The notes beneath the pieces are model-generated. The model worked only from the letters and a program-made list of their open reading frames with translations, was not told the origin of the DNA and made no database searches. From Coxiellaceae bacterium (GTDB lineage Bacteria; Pseudomonadota; Gammaproteobacteria; Coxiellales; Coxiellaceae), in contig JABABC010000133.1 of assembly GCA_014238445.1 (NCBI GenBank), positions 1-6,881 of the forward strand: a stretch of DNA of 6,881 bases. Direction: 5' to 3'. Positions 1-5,652 of the stretch are shown here, one piece after another. The position numbers and the translations under genes are program-made. Each line of letters opens with the position of its first letter. Position 1 is the first letter of the stretch.

Positions 1-68
1 ATTTTGCCTTAACTCGAACTTATCGCGGACATGCTGCCGATAAAAAAGCTAAGAAAGGAGGCAAATAA
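1..68 (+). CDS. rpsS: 30S ribosomal protein S19, C-terminal end (partial)
   Basis: The window opens inside a gene whose last complete codons (from position 3) read FALTRTYRGHAADKKAKKGGK followed by TAA at 66-68. This matches the S19 tail; E. coli S19 ends in nearly the same TRTYRGHAADKKAKKK. S19 is a small-subunit head protein that works with S13 near the A site. Only 21 complete codons are visible, so nothing can be said about the rest of the protein. Its stop overlaps the next gene's start (TAATG, one shared base), and the purine-rich lysine/glycine codons at 54-61 (AAAGGAGG) also act as a strong ribosome binding site for rplV. This places rpsS directly upstream of rplV, as in the standard S10 operon. 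Confidence 0.95.
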   Translation, partial: FALTRTYRGHAADKKAKKGGK

Positions 69-403
69 TGGATGCGCTAGCGACCTATAAATATGCCCAT
101 ATCTCAGCTCAAAAAGTTCGATTGGTCATTGATCAAATTAGAGGCTTGGATGTTGATCAAGCATCAACGTTACTTCGTTTTAGCCCTAAAAAAGCGGCCG
201 AGGTTGTAAAAAAAGTATTAGATTCAGCGATTGCTAATGCTGAACATAATGAAGGTGCTGATATTGATGATCTTCGTGTTGTTCGTGCGTACGCTGATGT
301 GGGTCCGACGATGAAGCGGTTCAGAGCTCGGGCAAGGGGTCGTGGTGATAGAATATTAAAACGTTCTTGTCATGTGACAGTTGTTGTTGGCGATTCTAAA
401 TAG
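68..403 (+). CDS. rplV: 50S ribosomal protein L22
   Basis: L22 binds all domains of 23S rRNA, and its long beta-hairpin lines the peptide exit tunnel. The 111-residue product (E. coli: 110) keeps the family signatures: SAQKVRLV at 13-20, KKVLDSAIANAEHN at 48-61, GADIDDL at 63-69, and the tunnel hairpin from GP at 79-80 through RGRGDRILKR at 90-99. The MKR triplet at 82-84, whose deletion gives erythromycin resistance in E. coli, is intact. At the hairpin, residues 85-87 are FRA instead of E. coli IMP, a small change close to the tunnel wall. The start is fixed by the overlap with the rpsS stop and a strong AAAGGAGG about seven bases upstream. A gap of 17 nt separates it from rpsC. Confidence 0.98.
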   Translation: MDALATYKYAHISAQKVRLVIDQIRGLDVDQASTLLRFSPKKAAEVVKKVLDSAIANAEHNEGADIDDLRVVRAYADVGPTMKRFRARARGRGDRILKRSCHVTVVVGDSK

Positions 404-420
404 TTTGTTGGAGAAAATTA

Positions 421-1110
421 ATGGGTCAAAAAGTCAATCCTAATGGTATAAGACTAGGTATTAACAAAGATTGGACATCCAAGTGGTTTGCTCGCTCAAA
501 AGAGTTTGCTAGCTACCTCAATGCTGATTTAAAAATTCGCAAGTACCTTCGTCAAAAATTGAAAGGAGCTTCCATTAGTCGCATTCAGATAGAACGCCCA
601 GCTCGTAATGCGAAAGTGGCGATATTCTCTGCTCGACCGGGTGTTATCATTGGTAAGAAGGGTGGTGATGTTGAAGTCTTGAGGTCTAAACTTCAAAAGA
701 TGATCGATGTCCCTGTGCATTTAACCATTGAAGAAATCAGAAAGCCCGAGCTTGATGCGCATTTGGTGGCTGCTAATATTGCACAGCAGCTTGAGCGTCG
801 TGTCATGTTTCGTCGCGCTATGAAGCGCTCTGTACAAACAACCATGCGTCAAGGTGCTTTGGGAATTAAAATTTGTTGCGGTGGTCGTCTTGGTGGTGCT
901 GAAATTGCTCGGAGTGAGTGGGTAAAAGAAGGCCGCGTCCCTTTGCATACCTTCCGTGCCGACATTGATTACGGTGTGGCTCGAGCAAAAACCACTTACG
1001 GAATTATCGGTGTTAAGGTGTGGATTTTCAAAGGTGAAGTTCAGCCAGTTAAAGCGAAAGAAGATATAATCCAATTAGCTGCTGTATCTGAGGAAAAAGA
1101 GGACAAGTAA
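421..1110 (+). CDS. rpsC: 30S ribosomal protein S3
   Basis: S3 is a head protein of the small subunit at the mRNA entry channel. At 229 residues it is close to E. coli (233). It starts with the conserved MGQKVNPNGIRLGI. A type II KH domain follows at roughly 39-107, with the RNA-binding GxxG loop seen as GKKG at 78-81. The C-terminal domain carries R131, R132 and K135, the basic residues linked to mRNA helicase activity in E. coli. It also has GRLGGAEIAR and the closing GVIGVKVWIFKGE-like stretch (here IIGVKVWIFKGEV). A CC pair just before GGRLGG differs from E. coli. The start is supported by TTGGAGAA at 407-414, about eight bases upstream. The stop abuts the rplP start with no gap. Confidence 0.98.
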   Translation: MGQKVNPNGIRLGINKDWTSKWFARSKEFASYLNADLKIRKYLRQKLKGASISRIQIERPARNAKVAIFSARPGVIIGKKGGDVEVLRSKLQKMIDVPVHLTIEEIRKPELDAHLVAANIAQQLERRVMFRRAMKRSVQTTMRQGALGIKICCGGRLGGAEIARSEWVKEGRVPLHTFRADIDYGVARAKTTYGIIGVKVWIFKGEVQPVKAKEDIIQLAAVSEEKEDK

Positions 1111-1527
1111 ATGCGTCAACCAAAACGTAGAAAATTTCGTAAAGATTTTAAAGGTCGCAATAGGGGCTTTGCTAAACGCGGAACATGCGTTAGCTTTGGA
1201 GAATTCGGCTTAAAATCTGTTGAAGCAGGCCGAATAACAGCCCGTCAAATTGAGGCAACACGCCGTGCTATAACACGTCATATTAAGCGTGGAGGAAAAG
1301 TCGTCATCCGTATTTTTCCTGACAAACCGATTACTAAAAAACCACTTGAGGTTCGTCAAGGTAAAGGTAAGGGGAATGTTGAGTATTGGGTCGCTCTTGC
1401 TCAACCTGGTCGCGTGTTATTTGAAGTCAGTGGTGTCAGTGAAGAGCTAGCTAAAGAAGCTTTTGCGAGAGGTGCCGCTAAGCTTCCAGTTAAAACTGTA
1501 TTTGTTAAGAGAGAAATAGAGCTATGA
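1111..1527 (+). CDS. rplP: 50S ribosomal protein L16
   Basis: L16 is a late-assembling large-subunit protein that contacts A-site tRNA and helps organise the peptidyl transferase region. The 138-residue product shows the family's N-terminal QPKRRKFRK, then GRNRGFAKRG, TARQIEATRRA, the FPDKPITKKP loop, and VRQGKGKGNVEYWVA. The arginine of this last motif is the equivalent of the residue hydroxylated in E. coli L16, so that target site is kept. There is one extra residue near position 24 (AKRGTCVSFG against E. coli AQGTDVSFG). The start directly follows the rpsC TAA and has GAGGA at 1099-1103, seven bases upstream, inside rpsC. The 3' end overlaps rpmC by four bases (ATGA). Confidence 0.98.
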   Translation: MRQPKRRKFRKDFKGRNRGFAKRGTCVSFGEFGLKSVEAGRITARQIEATRRAITRHIKRGGKVVIRIFPDKPITKKPLEVRQGKGKGNVEYWVALAQPGRVLFEVSGVSEELAKEAFARGAAKLPVKTVFVKREIEL

Positions 1528-1709
1528 GTCTTAAAGATTTAAAATCACTTTCACCTGAGGCGCTGATAACTGAGAAGACCAAGCTACTAAGGCTGCAATT
1601 TGCTTTAAGAATGCAAAAAGGCATGGGAGAAGCTATTAAGCCGCATCTTTTGAAGCAATACCGACGTGATATTGCTCGCATAGAAACCCTATTAAACGAG
1701 AATAGATAA
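1524..1709 (+). CDS. rpmC: 50S ribosomal protein L29
   Basis: L29 is a small two-helix protein beside the exit tunnel; together with L23 it forms part of the docking area for SRP and trigger factor. The 61-residue product has the usual length and pattern: LKSLSPEALITEK at the start, then LLRLQFALRMQKG in the first helix, and a basic second helix with KQYRRDIARIETLLNE. Its ATG overlaps the rplP stop (ATGA) and only a weak purine stretch lies upstream (ATAGAG at 1516-1521), so its translation probably depends on ribosomes finishing L16. It ends in TAATG, sharing one base with the rpsQ start. Confidence 0.97.
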   Translation: MSLKDLKSLSPEALITEKTKLLRLQFALRMQKGMGEAIKPHLLKQYRRDIARIETLLNENR

Positions 1710-1975
1710 TGACAATAGAAAGTAATTCAATGCCTAGAATCTTAACAGGCACCGTCACTAGTGACAAAATGCAAGACACTATCGTAGTTATGGTGGAACG
1801 ACGTGTAAAGCACCCTAAGTATCGTAAGTTCATTAAACGCTCTACGAAAGTGCATGTACATGATCAAGGTAATACGGCAACTATCGGTGATCTAGTTGTT
1901 GTGCAGGAATGTGCTCCTTTGTCAAAGACAAAAAGTTGGAAATTAATAGATATTCGCAAAAAATTAGACACTTAG
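1709..1975 (+). CDS. rpsQ: 30S ribosomal protein S17
   Basis: S17 is an early-binding OB-fold protein on the 5' domain of 16S rRNA. The 88-residue product contains GTVTSDKMQDTIVVMVER, VKHPKYRKFIKR, a KVHVHDQ stretch and the C-terminal PLSKTKSWKL, all matching E. coli S17 (84 aa). The start at 1709 is favoured by its TAATG overlap with rpmC, but the ribosome binding site is weak. A second ATG at 1730 would give an 81-residue protein starting MPRILTG, and family comparison does not exclude it. This is the last gene of the classical S10 operon; only 34 nt separate it from rplN. Confidence 0.97.
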   Translation: MTIESNSMPRILTGTVTSDKMQDTIVVMVERRVKHPKYRKFIKRSTKVHVHDQGNTATIGDLVVVQECAPLSKTKSWKLIDIRKKLDT

Positions 1976-1998
1976 TCTCTGTTTTTTGTAATTTTTTT
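1966..1998 (+). promoter_or_regulatory. Weak hairpin and T-runs at the S10/spc junction
   Basis: AGAC (1966-1969), loop ACTTA, GTCT (1975-1978) can form a four-base-pair hairpin spanning the rpsQ stop. It is followed by T6 at 1982-1987 and T7 at 1992-1998. The layout resembles an intrinsic terminator, but the stem is short and half A/T, so strong termination is unlikely. At most it would be a pause or partial attenuation point between the S10 and spc gene sets. The T-runs may simply be unstructured leader sequence for the rplN ribosome binding site. Function is not shown by the sequence. Confidence 0.2.
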
Positions 1999-2009
1999 GG
2001 AGAAAAATC

Positions 2010-2378
2010 ATGATTCAGATGCAATCTGTATTGGATGTGGCTGACAATAGTGGCGCTAAACGCGTTATGTGCATCAAGGTACTTGGTGGTTCAAAGAGGC
2101 GCTATGCTGCTATCGGCGATGTGATTAAAGTAAGCATTAAAGAAGCAATGCCACGTTCTAAAGTAAAAAAAGGTGACGTCATGAAGGCTGTTGTTGTTCG
2201 TACGCGTAAGGGTGTGCGTCGTAACGATGGTTCACTGATTCGCTTTGATGGCAACTCGGTAGTTTTATTAAATAACCAAGACCAGCCTATTGGAACTCGT
2301 ATTTTTGGCCCAGTGACACGTGAGCTAAGATCAAAAAACTTCATGAAGATTGTTTCTCTTGCACTCGAAGTTTTGTAA
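2010..2378 (+). CDS. rplN: 50S ribosomal protein L14
   Basis: L14 sits at the subunit interface, contacts 16S rRNA helix 14 in an intersubunit bridge, and is the docking site for the silencing factor RsfS. The 122-residue product (E. coli: 123) opens MIQMQSVLDVADNSGAK and continues VMCIKVLGGSKRRYA, GDVIKVSIKEAMP, KKGDVMKAVVVRT, and GTRIFGPVTRELR near the end, so all family blocks are present. GGAG at 1999-2002, seven bases before the ATG, gives a clear start. In E. coli rplN is the first gene of the separate spc operon with its own promoter. Here it follows rpsQ after only 34 nt. Confidence 0.98.
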   Translation: MIQMQSVLDVADNSGAKRVMCIKVLGGSKRRYAAIGDVIKVSIKEAMPRSKVKKGDVMKAVVVRTRKGVRRNDGSLIRFDGNSVVLLNNQDQPIGTRIFGPVTRELRSKNFMKIVSLALEVL

Positions 2379-2402
2379 TTAATTAATATTGGAATAGTAG
2401 TC

Positions 2403-2723
2403 ATGGTAATGCGAAAAATAAAAAAGAATGACACAGTAATTGTCATAGCCGGAAAAGACAAGGGTCGAACAGGCAGTGTCACTAAGATTGTGGGTGATCG
2501 TGCCTTCGTAGATGGAATTAACATGGTTAAGAAGCATCAAAAGCCTAACCCTCAGGCAAATGTGCAAGGTGGAATCATAGAAAAAGAGGCGCCTATACAG
2601 CTCTCTAATGTGGCTATCTTGAATCCAGAAACCAACAAAGCAGATCGTGTGGGGATTAGAATCCTTAACGATGGTACAAAGGTTAGGTTTTATAAATCAA
2701 CGAATGAAGTGATCGACGTATAA
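2403..2723 (+). CDS. rplX: 50S ribosomal protein L24
   Basis: L24 is an assembly-initiating protein that binds the 5' end of 23S rRNA near the tunnel exit. The 106-residue product (E. coli: 104) has a KOW motif at about 14-30 (AGKDKGRTGSVTKI). Next come VDGINMVKKHQKP and GGIIEKEAPIQLSNVAI, and finally ADRVGIRI and KVRFYKS at the C-terminus. Two nearby ATGs exist (2403 and 2409). GGAA at 2391-2394 is eight bases before the first and fourteen before the second, which favours 2403. The gene lies 24 nt after rplN and 10 nt before rplE. Confidence 0.97.
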   Translation: MVMRKIKKNDTVIVIAGKDKGRTGSVTKIVGDRAFVDGINMVKKHQKPNPQANVQGGIIEKEAPIQLSNVAILNPETNKADRVGIRILNDGTKVRFYKSTNEVIDV

Positions 2724-2733
2724 AGGTAATAAA

Positions 2734-3273
2734 ATGGCAGCGTTAAAAAAACAATATCAAGAATCCATCATTGGCCAAATGTCTGAAAAGTTTGGTTACA
2801 AGAGTGTGATGCAAGTCCCTAAGATTGAGAAGATTACACTCAACATGGGTGTGGGTGAGTCCGTTGGTGATAAAAAGATTATCGCTAAGGCTGTGGGTGA
2901 TATGGAAATTATCGCCGGACAAAAGCCTATGGTGACGAAAGCACGCAAATCGATTGCCGGCTTCAAGGTTCGTGAAGAATGGCCTATTGGTTGTAAGGTA
3001 ACTCTCCGTGGCGTGCGTATGTACGAATTTCTTGAGCGCCTTATTGTGATTGCTATTCCTCGTATCAGAGATTTTCGTGGTTTGAATCCTAAATCTTTTG
3101 ATGGTCGAGGAAACTATAGCCTGGGTATTAAAGAACAAATTGTTTTTCCGGAAGTGGATTACGATAAAATTGATAAGATTCGTGGTATGGATATTACAAT
3201 TACCACGAGTGCAGCAACCAATGATGAAGCTAAGGAACTGTTGAAGTTCTTTGGTTTTCCATTAAAAGACTAA
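2734..3273 (+). CDS. rplE: 50S ribosomal protein L5
   Basis: L5 binds 5S rRNA in the central protuberance and touches P-site tRNA. The 179-residue product equals the E. coli length. It shows KIEKITLNMGVGE near 30-42, then IIAGQKPMVTKARKSIAGF and REEWPIGCKVTLRG. Further on come RIRDFRGL with the adjoining SFDGRGNYSLGI, EQIVFPEVDYDKI, and the C-terminal MDITITTSA with ELLKFFGFP. AAGG at 2723-2726, seven bases before the ATG, marks the start. In E. coli the rplX-rplE junction mRNA is the S8 repressor target for the spc operon. Here that junction is only 10 nt, and I could not recognise an S8-like hairpin. Confidence 0.98.
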   Translation: MAALKKQYQESIIGQMSEKFGYKSVMQVPKIEKITLNMGVGESVGDKKIIAKAVGDMEIIAGQKPMVTKARKSIAGFKVREEWPIGCKVTLRGVRMYEFLERLIVIAIPRIRDFRGLNPKSFDGRGNYSLGIKEQIVFPEVDYDKIDKIRGMDITITTSAATNDEAKELLKFFGFPLKD

Positions 3274-3282
3274 GGGTGACAC

Positions 3283-3579
3283 ATGGCTAAGAAAAGCTCT
3301 ATTAATAAAGAACAAAAGAAGCAACGTTCCGTTGAAATTAACTACGAGAATCGAGAAAAGTTAAGAGACGTTGCTAAAAATGGAAGTTTTGATGAGCAGC
3401 AAAAAGCTCAAACTAAGCTTCAAAAAACGCGAACTAAAAGTTATATCCGCCTACGGTCACGCTGCAACTCCTGTGGTCGTCCGAGAGGTACTTATAAGAA
3501 GTTTGGTTTGTGTCGTATCTGCCTTCGTGAGGCAGTTATGCGAGGCGATGTCCCTGGTGTTCGTAAGGCCAGTTGGTAA
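3283..3579 (+). CDS. rpsN: 30S ribosomal protein S14, long form with a zinc-type four-cysteine site
   Basis: S14 is a late-assembling protein of the small-subunit head, next to S3 and S10. At 98 residues it is the long form (E. coli: 101), not the 61-residue short form. It begins MAKKSSINKEQKK and ends in the family tail GDVPGVRKASW. Unlike E. coli S14, it has C61, C64, C77 and C80 in a CxxC-x12-CxxC pattern (RCNSCGRPRG and GLCRICLRE), the same spacing as zinc-binding short forms. The aligned E. coli positions are C, T, S and K. The usual LPRDSSPSR linker is replaced by KTRTKSYIRLRSR. AGGG at 3273-3276 overlaps the rplE stop and lies six bases before the ATG. Zinc binding is inferred from the cysteines. 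Confidence 0.97.
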   Translation: MAKKSSINKEQKKQRSVEINYENREKLRDVAKNGSFDEQQKAQTKLQKTRTKSYIRLRSRCNSCGRPRGTYKKFGLCRICLREAVMRGDVPGVRKASW

Positions 3580-3607
3580 TTAGAATTTAAAGAGTGAGAG
3601 TTCATTT

Positions 3608-4021
3608 ATGAGTATGCAAGACCCCATCGCTGATATGCTAACAAGAATTAGAAATGCTCAGCAGCGTTTTTCCAAAACTGTAACGATGCCTGCATCGAAG
3701 TTAAAATCATCTATTGCTCATGTGCTTCAAGGCGAGGGGTACATCATTGGTTGGGGTGAAACTGGCGAAAAAGCACAGCGCACCTTAACGATTAATCTTA
3801 AATATTACGATGACAATGCTGTCATTGAAACGATACAGCGTGTTAGTAAACCCAGCTTACGAGTGTATATGTCTAAGTCTGAATTACAGAAATACGTTAA
3901 AAGCTTTGGTGTTCAGTCTGGTTTAGGTGTCGCGATTGTTTCCAACTCAGATGGTGTCATGACCCACACACAAGCAATTAAAGATGGCAAAGGCGGTGAA
4001 GTCCTTTGTTATGTGAACTAG
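3608..4021 (+). CDS. rpsH: 30S ribosomal protein S8
   Basis: S8 binds helix 21 of 16S rRNA and organises the platform; in E. coli it also represses the spc operon. The product opens with the family signature MSMQDPIADMLTRIRNAQ. It then has VTMPASKLK, IQRVSKPSLRVY and the C-terminal RNA-binding region GLGVAIVSNSDGVMT followed by GGEVLCYV. It is 137 residues against 130 in E. coli. One extra residue lies in the loop near 50-58. About six extra residues lie at 96-104 (YVKSFGVQS where E. coli has VMA), just before the conserved GLG. The reading frame is uninterrupted. A GAGAG-type site at 3596-3600 is seven bases upstream of the chosen ATG. The insertion may touch rRNA or mRNA binding. Confidence 0.97.
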   Translation: MSMQDPIADMLTRIRNAQQRFSKTVTMPASKLKSSIAHVLQGEGYIIGWGETGEKAQRTLTINLKYYDDNAVIETIQRVSKPSLRVYMSKSELQKYVKSFGVQSGLGVAIVSNSDGVMTHTQAIKDGKGGEVLCYVN

Positions 4022-4025
4022 GGGA
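4020..4025 (+). promoter_or_regulatory. Ribosome binding site deciding the rplF start
   Basis: AGGGGA overlaps the rpsH stop codon (TAG at 4019-4021). It lies seven bases before the ATG at 4032 but thirteen before the in-frame ATG at 4038, where E. coli L6 would begin (MSR). Spacing therefore favours the upstream start. Confidence 0.75.
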
Positions 4026-4031
4026 ATCATT

Positions 4032-4571
4032 ATGACAATGAGTAGAATAGCAAAACAACCTGTAACAATACCTCAAGGTGTTGAAGCTACTTTAACTGGA
4101 GCATTATTGACCATAAAAGGCAAGCTAGGTGAGATGACACAAGCCATCCATTCGCTGGTTAGCGCGACCATTAATGAGGGTGAAATTACCTTTGCTATGA
4201 CTGTAAAGACACAGGAAGCAAAAGCCATGAGTGGTACCATGCGAGCCTTAGTGAACAATATGGTTGAAGGTGTTAGTCAAGGTTTTTCTCGCAGGATGTT
4301 AATGGTTGGAGTAGGTTACCGTGCTTCAGTGCAAGGCAAGGTGTTGAACATCACAGCTGGTTTTTCACATCCTGTGACTGTCAATTTTCCAGAAGGTATC
4401 TCGATTGAAACGCCAACTAACACAGAAATCTTAGTGAAAGGGTATGATAAACAAAAGGTATCACAGGTTGCTGCCAATATTCGATCCATTCGCCCTCCAG
4501 AGCCCTATAAAGGTAAAGGGATTCGTTATGATTACGAACAAATCATTCTCAAAGAAGGTAAGAAAAAATAA
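4032..4571 (+). CDS. rplF: 50S ribosomal protein L6
   Basis: L6 binds 23S rRNA near the sarcin-ricin loop and helps the elongation-factor site. The 179-residue product (E. coli: 177) has the typical tandem fold. The N-terminal half opens SRIAKQPVTIPQGVEA and contains ALLTIKGKLGEMT, with TMRALVNNMVEGVSQGF in the middle. The C-terminal half has MVGVGYRASVQGKVLNI, FSHPV, LVKGYDKQKVSQVAANIR and the signature RPPEPYKGKGIRY. It ends in a lysine tail. Relative to E. coli it carries two extra N-terminal residues if the 4032 start is used; 4038 is the alternative. It shares one base with rplR (TAATG). Confidence 0.98.
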   Translation: MTMSRIAKQPVTIPQGVEATLTGALLTIKGKLGEMTQAIHSLVSATINEGEITFAMTVKTQEAKAMSGTMRALVNNMVEGVSQGFSRRMLMVGVGYRASVQGKVLNITAGFSHPVTVNFPEGISIETPTNTEILVKGYDKQKVSQVAANIRSIRPPEPYKGKGIRYDYEQIILKEGKKK

Positions 4572-4936
4572 TGGCTGTTAATAAAACAAAAAAAACCCAA
4601 CGTCAGCGTCGTGGTAAGTCAACGCGGATGCATATCCGTCGTTTACATGTTCCGCGTCTTTGTGTTCATCGAACATTGCAGCATATTTATGCTCAGGTGA
4701 TTTCAGCTGAAGGTAACGAAGTATTATTCTCGGCCTCTACTGCTGATAAAGCATTTAAAGAAGAGCTTTCTTACGGTGGTAATATCACTGCGGCGAAGAA
4801 AGTAGGCACTTTGATTGCAGAAAGAGCCAAAGAAGCCGGTTTAACTAAAATGGCTTTTGATCGATCTGGTTTCAAGTACCATGGTCGTGTTAAAGCGTTA
4901 GCTGAAGCTGCCCGTAAAGGTGGCATTGACTTCTAG
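4571..4936 (+). CDS. rplR: 50S ribosomal protein L18
   Basis: L18 binds 5S rRNA in the central protuberance together with L5. The 121-residue product (E. coli: 117) has a strongly basic N-terminus (KKTQRQRRGKSTRMHIRR), then RLCVHRTLQHIYAQVI, ASTADKAF, and AAKKVGTLIAERAKEAG. The C-terminal signature is MAFDRSGFKYHGRVKALAEAAR. The start overlaps the rplF stop by one base. The nearest Shine-Dalgarno-like site (AAGGT at 4555-4559) is eleven bases away, so coupling to L6 translation is likely. It is followed by an 18-nt gap before rpsE. Confidence 0.98.
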   Translation: MAVNKTKKTQRQRRGKSTRMHIRRLHVPRLCVHRTLQHIYAQVISAEGNEVLFSASTADKAFKEELSYGGNITAAKKVGTLIAERAKEAGLTKMAFDRSGFKYHGRVKALAEAARKGGIDF

Positions 4937-4954
4937 AAATAAAGGTAGATAACT

Positions 4955-5467
4955 ATGTATGATGTTGGTTCAGACACTCAAACGGATGGTTTTGTAGAAA
5001 AGTTAGTTCAGGTTAACCGGACTGCAAAAGTTGAAAAAGGCGGACGTATATTTCGTTTCTCCGCATTGGTTTTAGTGGGAGATAAAGACGGTAAAATTGG
5101 TTTTGGTTTTGGTAAAGCCCGTGAAGTCCCAATGGCTATACAAAAAGCCACGGAAAATGCCCGTCGTAATATTGTTACGATTCATTTGAATGGTAATACG
5201 CTTTATCATCAAATCAAAAAGCGTTACTGCTCTAGTACGGTGATTATGGTGCCTGCCTCGGAAGGTACCGGTGTGATTGCTGGTAATGCGATGCGCGCTG
5301 TCTTTGAAGTGGTTGGTATTGAAAATGTACTGGCTAAGTGTTTAGGTTCAACGAATCCGATTAACGTAGTTCGCGCAACGATTCGAGCACTACAGTCTAT
5401 GTCAACGCCCGAAACCATCGCCGCTAAGCGTGGTAAAACGGTACAAGAAATTTGGGAATCAGCATGA
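4955..5467 (+). CDS. rpsE: 30S ribosomal protein S5
   Basis: S5 lies near the decoding centre and the mRNA entry channel and affects translational accuracy. The 170-residue product (E. coli: 167) has the N-terminal double-stranded-RNA-binding-like domain with VNRTAKVEKGGRIFRFSAL and GFGFGKAREVPMAIQKA. The C-terminal domain has PASEGTGVIAGNAMRAV, GSTNPINVVRATI and AAKRGKTVQEI. The K28-G29-G30 loop, site of E. coli spectinomycin-resistance changes, is intact, as is EGTG at 103-106. Residues 86-94 (QIKKRYCSS) are unusual: E. coli has PVKGVHTGS there, so two glycines are lost. AAAGGT at 4941-4946, about nine bases upstream, supports the start. Its stop overlaps rpmD (ATGA). Confidence 0.97.
   Translation: MYDVGSDTQTDGFVEKLVQVNRTAKVEKGGRIFRFSALVLVGDKDGKIGFGFGKAREVPMAIQKATENARRNIVTIHLNGNTLYHQIKKRYCSSTVIMVPASEGTGVIAGNAMRAVFEVVGIENVLAKCLGSTNPINVVRATIRALQSMSTPETIAAKRGKTVQEIWESA
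5454..5457 (+). promoter_or_regulatory. Ribosome binding site deciding the rpmD start
   Basis: GGGA sits inside the end of rpsE, six bases before the ATG at 5464. An in-frame TTG at 5452 lies before this site and would add four residues not present in the family, so the ATG is preferred. Confidence 0.7.
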
Positions 5468-5652
5468 ATACGAAGAAAAGAATCGCTGTTAAATTAATTA
5501 AAAGTAAATATGGGCGTAAAAAAGGCCATTTGGAATGTCTAAAAGGTTTGGGATTACGCAAAATACGCCACGTAGTTGAGTTGGAAGATACTCCTTGTGT
5601 ACGTGGCATGATCAATAAAGTTGCTTACTTGTTAGAAGTAGAGGAAGCCTAA
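5464..5652 (+). CDS. rpmD: 50S ribosomal protein L30
   Basis: L30 is a small large-subunit protein found in many but not all bacteria. From the ATG at 5464 it is 62 residues (E. coli: 59), opening MNTKKRIAVKLIKSKYGRKK. The conserved core follows: LKGLGLRKIRHVVELEDTP, then the RGMINKVAYLLEVEE tail, which matches E. coli RGMINAVSFMVKVEE. The start overlaps the rpsE stop (ATGA) and has its own ribosome binding site. The in-frame TTG at 5452 is a less likely start. The end overlaps rplO (TAATG). Confidence 0.96.
   Translation: MNTKKRIAVKLIKSKYGRKKGHLECLKGLGLRKIRHVVELEDTPCVRGMINKVAYLLEVEEA

Noticed and set aside
129..160. TTGATCAA occurring twice within about 30 bases in rplV
   Set aside because: Both copies encode a D-Q dipeptide after I or V in the normal L22 frame. 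Two copies do not make a repeat array or a regulator site.
529..1074. Two long minus-strand open frames opposite rpsC
   Set aside because: Both lie fully opposite a conserved gene, lack recognisable domains and have no supporting start context. Similar minus-strand frames elsewhere in the window were dropped for the same reason.
1754..1765. Perfect 12-base palindrome GTCACTAGTGAC in rpsQ
   Set aside because: One or two such palindromes are expected by chance in a window this long, and this one encodes conserved S17 residues (VTSD).
2699..2745. Possible S8 repressor-binding hairpin at the rplX-rplE junction
   Set aside because: This is where E. coli has its S8 target, but the only pairing I could find is AACG with CGTT, four base pairs with a long loop. 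A covariance search with an S8-site model would be needed; it is not supported by reading alone.
3371..3583. A 70-codon + strand open frame overlapping rpsN
   Set aside because: It is in a different frame from the clearly conserved S14 and has no recognisable family features, so it is a shadow of rpsN.
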